Below are positions 1-10,500 of a stretch of 64,000 bases of DNA, piece by piece. The notes below the pieces were generated by a model. That model had not been told where the DNA came from. It worked only from the letters and a program-made list of their open reading frames with translations, and ran no database searches. Positions within the stretch are counted from its first letter, which is position 1. Each line of letters begins with the position of its first letter. The DNA is from Phytophthora colocasiae (lineage: Eukaryota; Oomycota; Peronosporomycetes; Peronosporales; Peronosporaceae): positions 496,001 through 560,000 of the forward strand of contig JAGKQI010000100.1 in the NCBI GenBank assembly GCA_018806915.1, given 5' to 3'. The position numbers and the translations under genes were made by a program.

Positions 1-465
1 ATGGCAGTCGCACTCAAGTAGCCACTTTACAATGTCGGATAGGCCACGTTTTGTAGCAGCTGTAAGTAGTTGTTTCCCAACACAGCCGTTTCGAAAGTGT
101 TTTGTCAATAGTTGAACCATTTTCAAGTTCTCTACCTCCACCGTCTTGCTCAAACATTTCTCGAATTGCCATTGTCGAAAGTCAGATCGATGCCAAAAAA
201 CTTTGGATGGGTTAGCAGCTTTCTGTCTTGCAATAAGTCGTTCAACTAGATGATGGAAGTTGGACGCGCAGGCTTCGGTAAGAGTCCATTTCCAGGAGCC
301 ATCGAGAAACTCATCAAGTTTGGCAACAATATGAGGCACACACAGTATATCGGGACCATTTTGAACTACCACTCGTACACAGGTTAGCGATATCGGGAAG
401 TTGTTGCTGGGCAGATCGTCAAGGAGCGGAAGATTTATTCGGCTTCGCTTGTTGCTTCCAGTCAT
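1..465 (-). CDS. Ankyrin-repeat protein II, copy A (N-terminus, runs off the left edge)
   Basis: Minus-strand reading frame from an ATG at 465 that stays open to the window edge (about 155 residues). The start matches the start in the other copies (Met followed by a basic Asn-Lys-Arg-Ser-Arg stretch). After it comes the family's conserved segment with 'VPHIVAKLDEFLDG' and then the first degenerate ankyrin-type repeat ('GLSDIVKWLLECDCH'). Unlike copies B (13.9 kb) and C (41.8 kb), no frameshift or stop is visible here, so the gene to the left may be intact. The family is inferred to be a repeat scaffold; no catalytic domain is seen. Partner and localisation are unknown. Confidence 0.75.
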   Translation of the reverse strand, partial: MTGSNKRSRINLPLLDDLPSNNFPISLTCVRVVVQNGPDILCVPHIVAKLDEFLDGSWKWTLTEACASNFHHLVERLIARQKAANPSKVFWHRSDFRQWQFEKCLSKTVEVENLKMVQLLTKHFRNGCVGKQLLTAATKRGLSDIVKWLLECDCH

Positions 466-702
466 CGTGTCAAATGGAGTCGTCTGATGGGAATCGTGAA
501 GGGTGGCATATGAATTCTAAGTGATATTGCATTCTTGGAATGCTGATCCTTTCTTCGAAAAGAAGCCAGATTTCTGACTGAAGCTAGTAGACACCTATCG
601 AGAATCGTTCTTGAAGGACTTGAAGTGATCTCTAGAAAAATATTTGATGTTTGCTGTGGTTCATATCTGAATTTGTGACCCAGCCAGCAGCATGACGCCC
701 CA

Positions 703-1302
703 GCAAGCCAAAACAAGCAAGAAAAAACTAGGGCTACACCCTCATCAAGTCGCAGTTGTTGGACACAATGTTGCAGTCTACGGATCTTCAAGCGAGCTGG
801 TGAGCTACTCGCCTTCCACCTACTAAACATTCTCGTGGGTATCCTTGGAATCATCTCGGTGATACTGTTACTTACAAGCATGGCTCTTATCCCAATCTGG
901 GTCGTGGTCACTGTCGTTGTCGATGCTACACAATGGATCGAAATAACGCGGGTCATGTACTTCGCGTTGGCTGTGCTGGCTGTACTCTACACAATTTTTC
1001 TGGTGATTGATTTCCCTTTAGCAACCGTAATATTCCTCTTTGTCTACCTTGGGGCCTCGAGCTTGGATCTATTCTTCAATTTAGCTAATGCCATTACAGC
1101 TTTGGTGAAAACCGACGTCAAGTTAGCAAACTTTGTCACTACTGAAGATTTAGAGGCTCATGAGACGAGTGCCAGCATCGCTTTGGATCTCCTGACTGAT
1201 ATCATATCGGTACCCTCCTTCAGCGAATTTACATGCCACGACGAATCTGGCTCGCCGTCATTTATTTTGCTGTTACACGCATTTTCTTCTTCGCCCAACT
1301 AA
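703..1302 (+). pseudogene. Multi-pass membrane protein, most complete of three copies
   Basis: A plus-strand frame open from about 703 to the stop at 1302. It begins with a basic Ser/Arg/Lys-rich stretch and then hydrophobic segments near 'LLNILVGILGIISVILLL', 'MALIPIWVVVTVVV', 'MYFALAVLAVLYTIFLVI' and 'LATVIFLFVYLGASS', so about four membrane spans are plausible. No ATG precedes the basic stretch in this frame: an upstream stop comes first, so a 5' exon is missing or the gene is dead. Units 1 and 2 keep only the first half, up to 'VMYFA'. I do not recognise the family. It lies between ankyrin II (minus) and the LINE fragment. Confidence 0.4.
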
Positions 1303-1339
1303 GTAATGAAGAATGTATTAAGGTCGCCATCAGGTATGG

Positions 1340-1740
1340 CTCTTATCCCAATCTGGGTCGTGGTCATTTCTTGAAAACGCTTAACCCTACTGTCCAGCAA
1401 TGCGTTCGAGAATCATGCACAGCGATTGAGACAGTTGAAGACTGCTTTTTATCGTGTCCAGCGCTTGAAGAGATGTGGCGATCTCTGTGGGCTCCATGGA
1501 GTCAAAATTTTTCTGCGGCATTGGATTGGCGGCTACTACTATTTACGAAACCGAGCGATCTTAAGCTCGTTCTTTGGCGAGTCCACACTGCAATTGTTTT
1601 TCACGCAACGTGGAGACTCCGAAATGATATACACTTTCGTGAAACACGAGTTGAGAGACCAAGCACACAAGTGGTGCTAGGTTCCTTCCGCAGACTGTCA
1701 ATTCATCTACTCTCATGCGGAAAAGATTGGTGTTGATGAG
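1340..1740 (+). mobile_element. Non-LTR retrotransposon (LINE) 3' fragment, unit 0
   Basis: The frame resembles the C-terminal zinc-binding region after a LINE reverse transcriptase: a Cys spacing with 'ETVEDCFLSCPALEEMW', followed about 60 residues later by 'TAIVFHATWRLRNDIHF'. The reverse-transcriptase core is absent, so this is a truncated 3' remnant. The same sequence recurs at 14508-15087 (upstream part plus the start of this part) and, inverted, at 34430-34810. The stretch to about 1900 is the LINE 3' flank and contains the intact TTAA (1855-1858) that is split in unit 1. Confidence 0.65.
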
Positions 1741-1972
1741 ACCGTAGTCGTCGAAGTCGTTCGACAACTTAGTTTGGATCACCGTCCGCTGAAGTTTTAC
1801 CTCCTCCTAAACATCGAATTTGGATTCCTAGCAAAGCGAGAATTCCGATAACTGTTAATCAACTAATTTCTTCTTCTAACTGCACAGTCGTCCTCGAAAA
1901 GGCAAAAGCCATCAATCTTGTCAGTTGGTGACAAGATTGAAAGCTTTTGGTTGGTGACAAGATTGAAAGCTT

Positions 1973-2203
1973 TTGGCAGCACCATTTTCCATCGAGAAAT
2001 GCAGGCTAGTCCGTATCCTGCTGCTCATGTTGGTTCGAGCATATCCTCGCACTGTACTTAGACAACTGAGAGATGATTCCGCTGGACATGCCTGCTTGAT
2101 GGGATCGGCGCGCCTACTGGACCGGATCTGGCAGAATTGTGATCCCAGCACAGACGCACAAGATATTGAGATTTGTATCTGTAAAAATGAGGTGAGTGGT
2201 TGA
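1973..2203 (+). pseudogene. Ankyrin-I-type 5' relic, unit 0
   Basis: The translated frame contains 'ACLMGSARLLDRIWQNCDP', closely matching the N-terminal region of ankyrin protein I on the minus strand at 4.5 kb ('ACLVGSTCLLDRIWHNSDP'). No repeats follow: the frame ends soon after and M24 sequence begins. It is an orphaned N-terminus. Near-identical copies lie at 34863-35093 and, decayed, at 49040-49212. Confidence 0.6.
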
Positions 2204-2239
2204 AGTTTAGTTGTCAAACGATTCCCGAGTGAGATTTGG

Positions 2240-2620
2240 CAGTCACTTTAGTACGTCACTTCCGAATTGGACCGCAAGACCTCGATAAGGATGAACAACC
2301 CGACCACGACCCGTTCGCCCTACCATGAGTTAATGGGAGATCGCTGGGAAATTGTCCGACAAGTTGTGGGCTCGTGGGATCACCCCTGTTGTGATGCTTG
2401 TGGCAGCGGACGAGCGTGTTGATGCCATTCGTCACCCGTTACCGGCACAAAAGCGCGTGAAGAACAAGGCAATGCTGGTCATCTGCGGCTCGAGGGCTGG
2501 TTTGATCGCCTCCACCACTCGTCTCGTGTATCTCACCACGACTCCAAATGACTCAATCCCGGACGAATTACTGCGTCGACATAAAGCTGCTACGTACGTG
2601 GATGCAGTTCTCAACCCGAC
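2240..2620 (+). pseudogene. M24-fold protein relic, internally deleted, unit 0
   Basis: Homologous to the gene at 49307-50543. It keeps the start region ('aaggatgaacaac'), then jumps to the middle ('KLSDKLWARGITPVVML' to 'HKAATYVDAVL') and then to 'NPT', where homology stops. Two internal deletions and the lost C-terminus make it non-functional. Its right end coincides with the end of the M24 homology in unit 1 (36201), so it marks a duplication junction. Confidence 0.8.
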
Positions 2621-2979
2621 AGCCAGCCGGATGTGAATTTTGCCGCGTTCCGTCCAGTCAAAACCGTCAAACTCCAATTGCTGCTTGGTCGTGGTTCGTC
2701 TACAGGCCTTTCGCTATCACGTTCGACTCGTCGCATTTTTCGACTGTCACATGTGGGCTGGCGTCCTATCCGAAAGTGATGATGCCACGTCGCTGGCGTC
2801 GGCGCTTTGAACATCGAGTTGGGTGCTTGGTGTCGAATCGTGTGGTGCCGGAGCAAACCTTCACGCGAGATACAGAGGAAGGAGTCTGCAGCGCGCTTTG
2901 CCGACGCATTCCTATCGGTAGATCGACGATCGCGCCGCGACATTCGCCCGTCAACTTTTCGGGACGATATACATGTGGT
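2621..2979. other. Linker between truncated M24 and ankyrin I; no recognised gene
   Basis: This sequence follows the M24 truncation point in units 0 and 1 and so is the left border of the duplicated segment. Short frames exist on both strands but resemble nothing I recognise. In unit 2 the equivalent is 36202-36394, where an internal deletion joins it directly to the middle of ankyrin I. Confidence 0.6.
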
Positions 2980-4695
2980 TTACATACCGGTGTCTGGGTA
3001 TTGGTCCTCCAACCAGTCTAGGATATGAGGGTGTTTGTGCTCTCGCGCAAAGAGTTTCGCTGTGGTGGAACAATCCTCCGCGCCATGAGCTCGCAAGAAC
3101 AGCAGAATTTCAAAGTGTTGGCGATCAACAGCGGAACCCATCGCCTCTCTTGTGAAACCTTCCGAGCGATTGAGCTGAAACCAACGCACTGATTTCAGGT
3201 GGCCATTACGTGCCGCATGGTTCATCGCTTTGGTCGTGCAGCCTTCCTCGCGGTTTTCGTGCAGCCACTTAACCACTGAAAGGTGCCCATTTTCAGCAGC
3301 CGAATCCATTGCGTCAGATGACCACTCCACCTTTTGTCGATCATGAAGCCATTGTAGCATCTCGAGGTTGCCATTGCGAGCCACCATGCTTGTGGTGGAG
3401 GGCAAGAAACAAAAAGTAGGATAGTTTTGACGCAGCCACTTGACAATTTCAAGATGACCCATCGTAGCTGCCGATGTTAGAGCCCAATTCGTACAAGTCG
3501 GACCTCCACTCTCCCCATTTGTCTGCATATCTACGGCTAGCGCGTGGAGAAACTTCAGTACTTCGAAATGACCACTATTCACTGCTCTATCCATAGCGCT
3601 CTGGCACGGTCTCTCGATTCCACCCAGAATCGATGGGAAAAGCTGATTGCCATATTGCTCGAGAAGCCATTCAATCACGTGCGAATGTCCGTACGCAGCA
3701 GCTTCGACCATCATCCGTTCAGGTTTACAAGCTAGGTCAGCCTCGCATAGATACTCCAGAATGTGCAGGTGGCCATGGTGAATAGCGTAAGTTGCTGCGA
3801 AGTGAGGGTACGATACTCCGCCACGCTCTAAAAGATACTCCACTACATCCAAATGACCACCACCACATGCTGCTTGCACGGCTTCTCGTTCTCCTTCTAT
3901 GGTCTCATTCTCTACGAGCCACTGGACCATATCCAACCGCCCAATCTTTGCTGCTTCCTCTAAGGCTCTGTCTGATTCTCCACCAAAACATTGTTCAGAG
4001 ATCCACTGTAACATTTCCATGTGACCCCCAATAGCAGCATCGTTTATAGATGGAGGAGGAAGCAAGATCTCTGCTTCGTAAACTACATCGAGAAGCCATT
4101 GGACTAAGTTCATGTCGCCTTGCCGCACAGCAGACGACATCACATTATCCAAGTTCCTCGGAGCGTCAGGTGTGTTTTCATATAACCACTGAGCCATTTC
4201 TCCGTGCCCATATCTGATAGCAATCTCCGTATCATCTCGGCCCCAAAGAATCACATTCCTTCCATCATCCACGTTAGGACGACCATACTCGAATAAATAC
4301 TGCAGTATTTCCATCCGTCCATGACGAGCTGCTTCTTCCACCACCTTTTCATCCGCTGTACAACCAGAAAAATGTTCTATAACCCATTTCACAAAATTCA
4401 AATCTCCATACTCCACCACCGCCCGTAGAGACTTCGTGAACTGGAAGCGGTAATAATGGATGTCGGTGCGCAGATAGCGACAGAGAGACCAGTTTGTACC
4501 CTTTTCCATTGCAGGGTCACTGTTGTGCCAGATCCGGTCCAGTAGACACGTCGACCCCACCAAGCAGGCTTTGTCCAGTGGAATCAACACCGAACCATCC
4601 AGGAACGAAGAAATGAGGATACCGATATGACCCAATGCTGCGATGGCAGGAAACGGCTTCAGCGCGAGCTGGACGGCTGTCAACGTAGCTGACAT
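2980..4695 (-). CDS. Ankyrin-repeat protein I, full-length copy (571 aa)
   Basis: Uninterrupted minus-strand frame with an ATG at 4695. The first 100 or so residues are a hydrophobic or neutral N-terminal region containing 'LLDRIWHNSDP'. From about residue 110 to the end there are back-to-back ankyrin-type repeats of about 30-35 residues with the oomycete consensus (for example 'GHLEIVKWLRQNYPTFC', 'GHLSVVKWLHENREEGC', 'GHLKSVRWFQLNRSEGF'). No signal peptide, membrane span or effector motif is seen. The role is inferred to be protein-protein interaction. It is transcribed away from the pogo element at 4899. The truncated duplicate at 36375 is nearly identical over the first 340 residues. The full frame argues for a living gene, but expression is unknown. 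Confidence 0.85.
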   Translation of the reverse strand: MSATLTAVQLALKPFPAIAALGHIGILISSFLDGSVLIPLDKACLVGSTCLLDRIWHNSDPAMEKGTNWSLCRYLRTDIHYYRFQFTKSLRAVVEYGDLNFVKWVIEHFSGCTADEKVVEEAARHGRMEILQYLFEYGRPNVDDGRNVILWGRDDTEIAIRYGHGEMAQWLYENTPDAPRNLDNVMSSAVRQGDMNLVQWLLDVVYEAEILLPPPSINDAAIGGHMEMLQWISEQCFGGESDRALEEAAKIGRLDMVQWLVENETIEGEREAVQAACGGGHLDVVEYLLERGGVSYPHFAATYAIHHGHLHILEYLCEADLACKPERMMVEAAAYGHSHVIEWLLEQYGNQLFPSILGGIERPCQSAMDRAVNSGHFEVLKFLHALAVDMQTNGESGGPTCTNWALTSAATMGHLEIVKWLRQNYPTFCFLPSTTSMVARNGNLEMLQWLHDRQKVEWSSDAMDSAAENGHLSVVKWLHENREEGCTTKAMNHAARNGHLKSVRWFQLNRSEGFTREAMGSAVDRQHFEILLFLRAHGAEDCSTTAKLFAREHKHPHILDWLEDQYPDTGM

Positions 4696-4898
4696 TATCC
4701 GACAGATATCTCTCTTTTTCTTACTTGATCTATTTCAGACAATTAATTAGTGGTGTTGAGCATTTCCAGAAATATTTAAATTGGAAACAATTTTCGACGG
4801 AAATAATTGTCTGGTACAGTATTACGCAACCTAAATATTATTCTAAATAGGAGGTTATTCCTGCTCGAACTTCTCTCTCATTTGTCATTTTTACTCTA

Positions 4899-6702
4899 CC
4901 AAATTCCCTCTGGCTAACGATTTCCCCTCACTAGCGATGGCAGCTCCACTTCCTGAGCAACACAAGCAAGTACGCACTACCTTCACCAACGCTCAACGTC
5001 TCGAAATCTGCGCCTACAAAGAGCAGAATCCCAGTGTCACACAGAGTCAATTGGCCACTTGGGCCCAAGAGACCTTCGAACTGCCACGCAAACCGTCGCA
5101 AGCCATGATCTCCAAACTCCTCAAAAGGAAACTCGATCTGGAGAATATGACTACTGAGGAGTTGGTCTGCAAGTCACGCCGTACTGTGCGGTTCCCGAAA
5201 CTGGACGCTGCACTTGCTCGATGGGTTGCATTCTGTGAAGAGAGTGGGGTCCCAGTGACGGGGGAATCCATCCGAGTGAAGGCCGCGAGGTTCGCGGAGA
5301 TTCTGGAAATTGATACCCCCTTGACTTTCTCGAACGGATGGCTGTACAAATTCAACGAACGTCACGGCTTCGGCGGCCAACGAGCTACGAAAGACAGTAA
5401 AGAGTCTATGGAACAAGCAGTGGGTGATGTCCTGCAACGACTACGGGACTTCGAGCCGAGAGATATTTTCAGTATGGACGAAACGGGGTTGTTGTTTACG
5501 ATGTTCCCAGACCGCAACAGGACGTGGGGGGCCAAACGCTTGACCATCGGGTTGACGTGTAATAGTGACGGGTCGGAGAAGTTGCCACCGCTTTTCATCG
5601 GTAAAGCGGAGAGACCGAGAGGGTTCACGAACTCAACCGCGTTGGAAATGAACTATTTGCACAATGCCAATGGGTTGATGACGCGTGAGATCTTCTCCAA
5701 GTGGCTGAAGGACGTGAATTCCAGATTCAGAGAGCAGCAGCGCAAGTGTTTATTGGTCGTGGATAGTGTGGCTGTTCATGCTGGTTTTGACGCTGGAGGA
5801 CTGAGTAACGTTGAGGTGATTTTTCTTCCACCTGGAACTCCAGTCAACTTACAGCCTCTAGCAGCTGGAATCGTTCCCGCTTTCAAGAAACGCTACCGAC
5901 GACGACAGATCCAGCATGCGCTGGACCAACTGGATGCGGATGCAGACGTGAACACTGTCGCGAGGTTTGATAGTGTGGGTGTGAAGCAGGCGATGTCGTG
6001 GTGCATCGAGTGCTGGAACGCAGTGCCGTCTGTAGTAATCAGAAATTCATGGCATGAGGCTGGTTTGGTACCTACAGAGAACGTCAATATCGAATTTCGC
6101 AGGGAGGAGGACGCTATCTCGGAAGAACTATCTCTGATGCTATCGTGGCTGCATGTGGCGCATCCACTGACAGTGGAGGACCTCGTGAGTTTACCAGAAG
6201 AGAGTGTGATCATGGATGTTCCGACGGACGAAGATTTCTGTACCTTTGTGGAGTCTGTGAGGGTGGCCAGTCAACAGCCAGTTCCTAAAGCAGCAGTGGT
6301 TGATGGAGGTTTGAGTGTAGAGGAACTGAAGGAACATCTCATGTGGATCGCCAAACTGCTCATTTATGCTGACGAGAAAGGAGTATCAGCAGAATCAGTG
6401 AGTGGCATGCGTGTTCTGCAACGAGACTTCCGAGACAAACTTAATAAGAAACAGATTGGGAGGAACTAACAAGAGGGATGTACATGTATCACATGTGATG
6501 TGATGAGAAGCTTGTAAGGTTTACAGTGTAAAGCATACTGAGTTCCTTGGGTTGAAACATCCTTTGTAGTTGTTATCTCGTCCGACCTAGATCATCGCAG
6601 TAGCTGTGGAGCATGATCCTAGCCATAGGACATAACTGCAAAGTGCCCATGGTCAACAGTATAATTGCTGTGAGGGGAAATCGTTAGCCAGAGGGAATTT
6701 GG
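4899..6702 (+). mobile_element. pogo/Tigger-type DNA transposon, unit 1 copy
   Basis: The ends are perfect 33-bp terminal inverted repeats (4899-4931 and 6670-6702; outer bases CCAAATTCCCTCTGGC). The left flank is TA, as expected for the superfamily. The right flank is TG here and CG in unit 2, so the right TA has probably mutated. The element is about 1.8 kb with one uninterrupted transposase. It lies between ankyrin I and ankyrin II in both units, so it inserted before the duplication. Confidence 0.9.
4937..6469 (+). CDS. pogo/Tigger transposase, third catalytic Asp replaced (510 aa)
   Basis: The ATG lies only 5 bp inside the end of the left inverted repeat. Domains: an N-terminal helix-turn-helix (about residues 15-65), a CENP-B/Tc5-type DNA-binding region (about 80-150, ending 'NGWLYKFNERHGF'), and a DDE core (about 170-345). 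The first Asp is in 'SMDETGL' (about 180) and the second in 'VVDSVAVH' (about 276). The family motif 'QPLDQG', which carries the third Asp 33 residues later, reads 'QPLAAG' (residue 309 is Ala). The frame is otherwise intact and of usual length. Cut-and-paste activity is therefore doubtful; DNA binding may persist. The unit 2 copy has the same change. Confidence 0.9.
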   Translation: MAAPLPEQHKQVRTTFTNAQRLEICAYKEQNPSVTQSQLATWAQETFELPRKPSQAMISKLLKRKLDLENMTTEELVCKSRRTVRFPKLDAALARWVAFCEESGVPVTGESIRVKAARFAEILEIDTPLTFSNGWLYKFNERHGFGGQRATKDSKESMEQAVGDVLQRLRDFEPRDIFSMDETGLLFTMFPDRNRTWGAKRLTIGLTCNSDGSEKLPPLFIGKAERPRGFTNSTALEMNYLHNANGLMTREIFSKWLKDVNSRFREQQRKCLLVVDSVAVHAGFDAGGLSNVEVIFLPPGTPVNLQPLAAGIVPAFKKRYRRRQIQHALDQLDADADVNTVARFDSVGVKQAMSWCIECWNAVPSVVIRNSWHEAGLVPTENVNIEFRREEDAISEELSLMLSWLHVAHPLTVEDLVSLPEESVIMDVPTDEDFCTFVESVRVASQQPVPKAAVVDGGLSVEELKEHLMWIAKLLIYADEKGVSAESVSGMRVLQRDFRDKLNKKQIGRN

Positions 6703-7032
6703 TGGGGTTTTCTTATGCAACCAACCAAACAAAAACCTCCTCTGAGCTTTGTATTAGGAGCAAAGTAAATAACTACAACAATGACACAAGATGCTTAGCA
6801 ACTCTAAAAGCCTTTGAAGAAGATTTTCGCGCATATGCAGGAAAGCAGCAATATAATGCTTGTTTGCCTTCGCGAGAGCCCGACACAAATGCCGGAACTT
6901 CCTAGTGGCACCAATAATATTCATGTAGGCAATCTATTGAAGTATTGTTGCCTTGAAGTGAACTTTTTTTATTTTTTCTGGAAGTAATGTCGATCTCAGC
7001 AAATAATTCGATTAAAACTGCTGAGCAAGTAG
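6703..7032. other. Pogo-ankyrin II interval, no gene
   Basis: This is the flank between the right pogo repeat and the ankyrin II stop codon. It includes a short open stretch of 68 codons without resemblance to anything, and an A/T-rich tract before the ankyrin II 3' end. The unit 2 counterpart (39401-39831) is about 130 bp longer, so unit 1 carries a deletion here. Confidence 0.6.
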
Positions 7033-7293
7033 TCAATCCACTCCGTCAGCAAATAAGGGTTCCGCAACACTCAGCTCGAACTCGTGCCGGTGGTGAACGT
7101 ACGCCCATTCCGCAAACTCGAATCGCTTATTATGTGTAGCAACAAGAGCCTTCTTCAGAGTCTCAATTAAGTAGCACTCACGACAATTCTGGTACAAAAA
7201 CCACAAAACACCAAAGTGGGAACAGTACGCTAACACATCGTTTGCACAATCCACTGCAGTAATTCGACAAAGCTCAGGTTGACGAGAATAAAG

Positions 7294-7524
7294 AAATGGA
7301 ATGGGTGATTCTCGCGCCTCGCGCTGTTGTCTGCTGTAGTGCCTCGCACTAGGTAAGATTGAGAATGAATAAAGGTTGGTGTTGCTAGCTACCTATCTGT
7401 CTTGGTTAGCTAACTGTGTGGTAGTTTCTTGTAGGTTTCTGCGTTGGTTGCTGGTGCCAGGGAGTTGCTGGCGCCAAGGAGTTGCTGGCGCACATACGGT
7501 CGGTCGCACGTGCGACTTCCAACA
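7294..7524 (-). repeat. Copia 3' LTR
   Basis: 231 bp. On the minus strand it starts TGTTGGAAGTCGCACGTG and ends CACCCATTCCATTT. It carries one extra base ('gcacatacgg') relative to the other LTR ('gcaatacgg'). Confidence 0.9.
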
Positions 7525-7548
7525 CTCCTCCTCGACAGCAACAATGTC

Positions 7549-10500
7549 TTAGGCGAACAGCTTCAGCATGGCAACATTGCGTCCATGGAGCGTAGCACCG
7601 AGGGGTTTGGTGAGAATGTCGGCCTTCATCTCCGTCGTAGGGCAGTAGCGCACTTCAACGTCCTTGCTGCGAACGGCATCTCGAATGAAGTGAAACTTGA
7701 TGTTAATGTGTTTCATGCGTGCCGTCGTGACATCATTCTCCATGTTTTTGATGGCGCTTTGGTTGTCGATGTGCAAGATGACGTTGTCGTTCTTGCTCAA
7801 ATCAAGCTCATCGAGTAATTGTTTTACCCACAGGCAGTCTTGCACTGCAGTAGCCCCTGCGATGTATTCAGCTTCAGCCGTTGACAAGGCCACTGTAGAC
7901 TGCTTCTTGCTGTACCAAGCGATTGGCATGTCGTTCAGTACCAAGAGGCCACCTGACGTGGACTTAGCTTCCTTGTCGCCAGCCCAGTCAGCGTCGCTGA
8001 AAATGGATGCCTTAGCATGTTGTCGCGGTCCTTGAGGGCGTGGGAATGCAAGCTTCAACATACGAGAGCCTTGCAGATAACGGAGTACTCGTTTGACAGC
8101 TGTCCAGTGAGCTGTAGTCGGGGAAGAAACGAATCGAGCGAGATAGTTCACTGCCATGGTGATATCTGGTCGTGTGCAAGTGCTCAGCCATAGCAGGGAG
8201 CCAATTGTCTCTCGCATGACATCTGTGCTGAAGAAGGGCTCGCTGTCTGTTGCTTGCAATGCTCGAGTCGATTCCATAGGGGTGGTAACTGGGCGACAGT
8301 TTTCCATGCCAAGTTTTGCCAGTAGTTGATCAATATTCGCTGTTTGTTGTAGGTAGATGCCTGAGTCAGTTTGCTCGATGCAGATACCCAAGCACTTCTT
8401 GTCTTCGCCCGTATCCTTGATTTGAAACTGGTTGCCGAGCATCTTCATTGTCCAGTCTGTATCGGAGCTGCGCTGACTGACGACGACCACGTCGTCGACG
8501 TACAGCCCCAGCACTGTCAGCTTGCCGTCGGATCTCCGGAAATACAGACATGGGTCGAGCTTGCTTCGCATGAAGCCTAACTCAAGTAGGTAGTTGTGGA
8601 TCTCGTCATTCCAGAGTTTACCGCTTTGTTTCAGGCCATAAAGGCTCTTTAGCAGCCGAAGCGGGACTTGCCCTTTGGCAGTTTTAGACCTTCTGGCGCT
8701 CGCATGTAGATGGCACGATCCAACATAGCTCGCAGATACGCATTTGGTACGTCCCCTTGACGAATTATGGCGTGCCAAAGTGCTGCTAAGGCAACAATCA
8801 GGCGTAGACTAGCGATCTTTAAGACAGGTGCGAAGGTTTCTCCGAAGTCAATGCCATACTTCTGGTTAAAACCGCGCGCAACAAGTCTCGCCTTTGAATC
8901 GCTCGAGTTCACCCTTGTTGTCGAACTTCAGCTTAAACACCCACTTCGAAGTGATCAGGTTTCCGTCGCTGGGTGTGTCGACAACTTCCCGTTGCATTGT
9001 CAGCAATAGCTCGAAGCTCCTCCTGCATTGCTTTTTCCCATTCGTGCCAGTGTGGGCTGCTTCTCGCCTCCTTCACGGTAGTTGGCTCCTTGATGTGCCC
9101 ACTTTCAAGTAGTGTTGCTAGTGCAGTTCCGTTTTGGAGTGACACAGTAAGTAGTGCGGTCACGGGAGCCGTAAACTCATCGATGAAGGACTGTGGCAGG
9201 GAAAAGTCGTCGTTTGGAATTGGTCGAGCTCCGCGATTCATACCGAAGACTCGCTGGATAGCGCGTGCGCTCAGCTCGTGGTTGTCCCCATCTCCTATGT
9301 GCTGGGAGTTGCTGGTTCCAGTTTGATCGACACCGTTGTTGTCTTTGTTGTTAGCATCTGCTTGTGCGTGGTCGTCTTCAGCAGTCTCACCGCTGTTTTG
9401 TTCATCGTCGACAGCATCCATATATCGCCCCACAGCTCGTGCATCAATGCGATCAATATTTTGAATATGCGTAGTCGATACGATACGCTTGGTGCGCGGG
9501 ATGAACACCTTGTACGCCTTCTTCTGGGGATCGACGCCGATGATGACGCCCTTTTCGGCGCGCTTTTTCGCTGACCTTTTCGTCGCATGAGAGATATGGC
9601 TGGTACACTTAGCTCCAAACCGCAGTATATGCGAGACGTTCGGTGTTTTGCCTGACAGTGCCTCGATCGGTGATGCGTGGTCTGCATTTGATCTGGTTGG
9701 TAGGTAGTTGCGGATGTAGCTGGCGTAGAGAACTGCATCGTCCCAGAAGCGCTGAGGTAGAGCAGAGGCCCATAGCATTGCTCTGGCTGAGTCCATTACC
9801 GTTCTGTGAAATCGCTCTGCTTTGCCATTCGAGGAAGACATTCCGGCCTCAGTTGATTGGTGTCGAATTCCGCGATTCAACAGAAAACGATCAAGCCGAG
9901 CACTTCCAAACTCGCCACCACCATCAGATCTGAGAACCTTCACAGTGATGTCATTCTGGCGTTCAAATTCGTTTATGAAATCCTCCAGATGTCCCTTCTG
10001 CATCGCTCTTCTTGTGTAAGAGGTAGACCTGATTGAAGTTGGTGGCATGGTCCACGATAGTTAAAAGGGTGCTTGTGACCAAGACGATCTGGTGTCATGT
10101 CAGTCTTCAGGTCAACACACAGTGTTGCACCAGGTTCATCGGTCGGGGCTGATGTAGATGTATCGTGATGATTTTTAGCTCGACGGGCTTGCTTTTGCTT
10201 CTGCGCAGTTCATGCAGAAATTCACCTTTCGGTTCGAGGCAGTCATACCGTGAACGAGTTTCTTGTCGATCATTCGAACAAGATCTTGATAATTCACGTG
10301 GCCGAGTCGGTCATGCCACTGCTGGAGCGTGGATGATGTCATCGCAGCAAATGAGGCTGCACCTTGCTCAATTCCAGTAGACCAAAGGTTGTTTGTTGGA
10401 GACCGTCCTACCTCTGCGAGAACCTTGCCGGTTTTGCTGCGGATGACACATTTTTCCTTCTCATCAAAGGTACACGAAATGCCTCTCTTACTGAGCTGGC

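Larger units (their letters stand above)
1..2620. repeat. Segmental tandem duplication, unit 0 (partial)
   Basis: This is the right part of a tandem unit. It runs through the ankyrin II 5' end, membrane-protein relic, LINE 3' fragment, ankyrin 5' relic and an internally deleted M24 relic. It ends at the Asn-Pro-Thr codons of M24, where the next unit begins. Position 1 is equivalent to 13457 in unit 1 and 41368 in unit 2. It carries no large insertion, so it provides the empty sites for insertions in the other units. Confidence 0.8.

Noticed and set aside
835..2000. RxLR or Crinkler effector genes in the repeat-rich part
   Set aside because: I looked for a signal peptide followed by RxLR-EER or LFLAK motifs in the open frames and found none.
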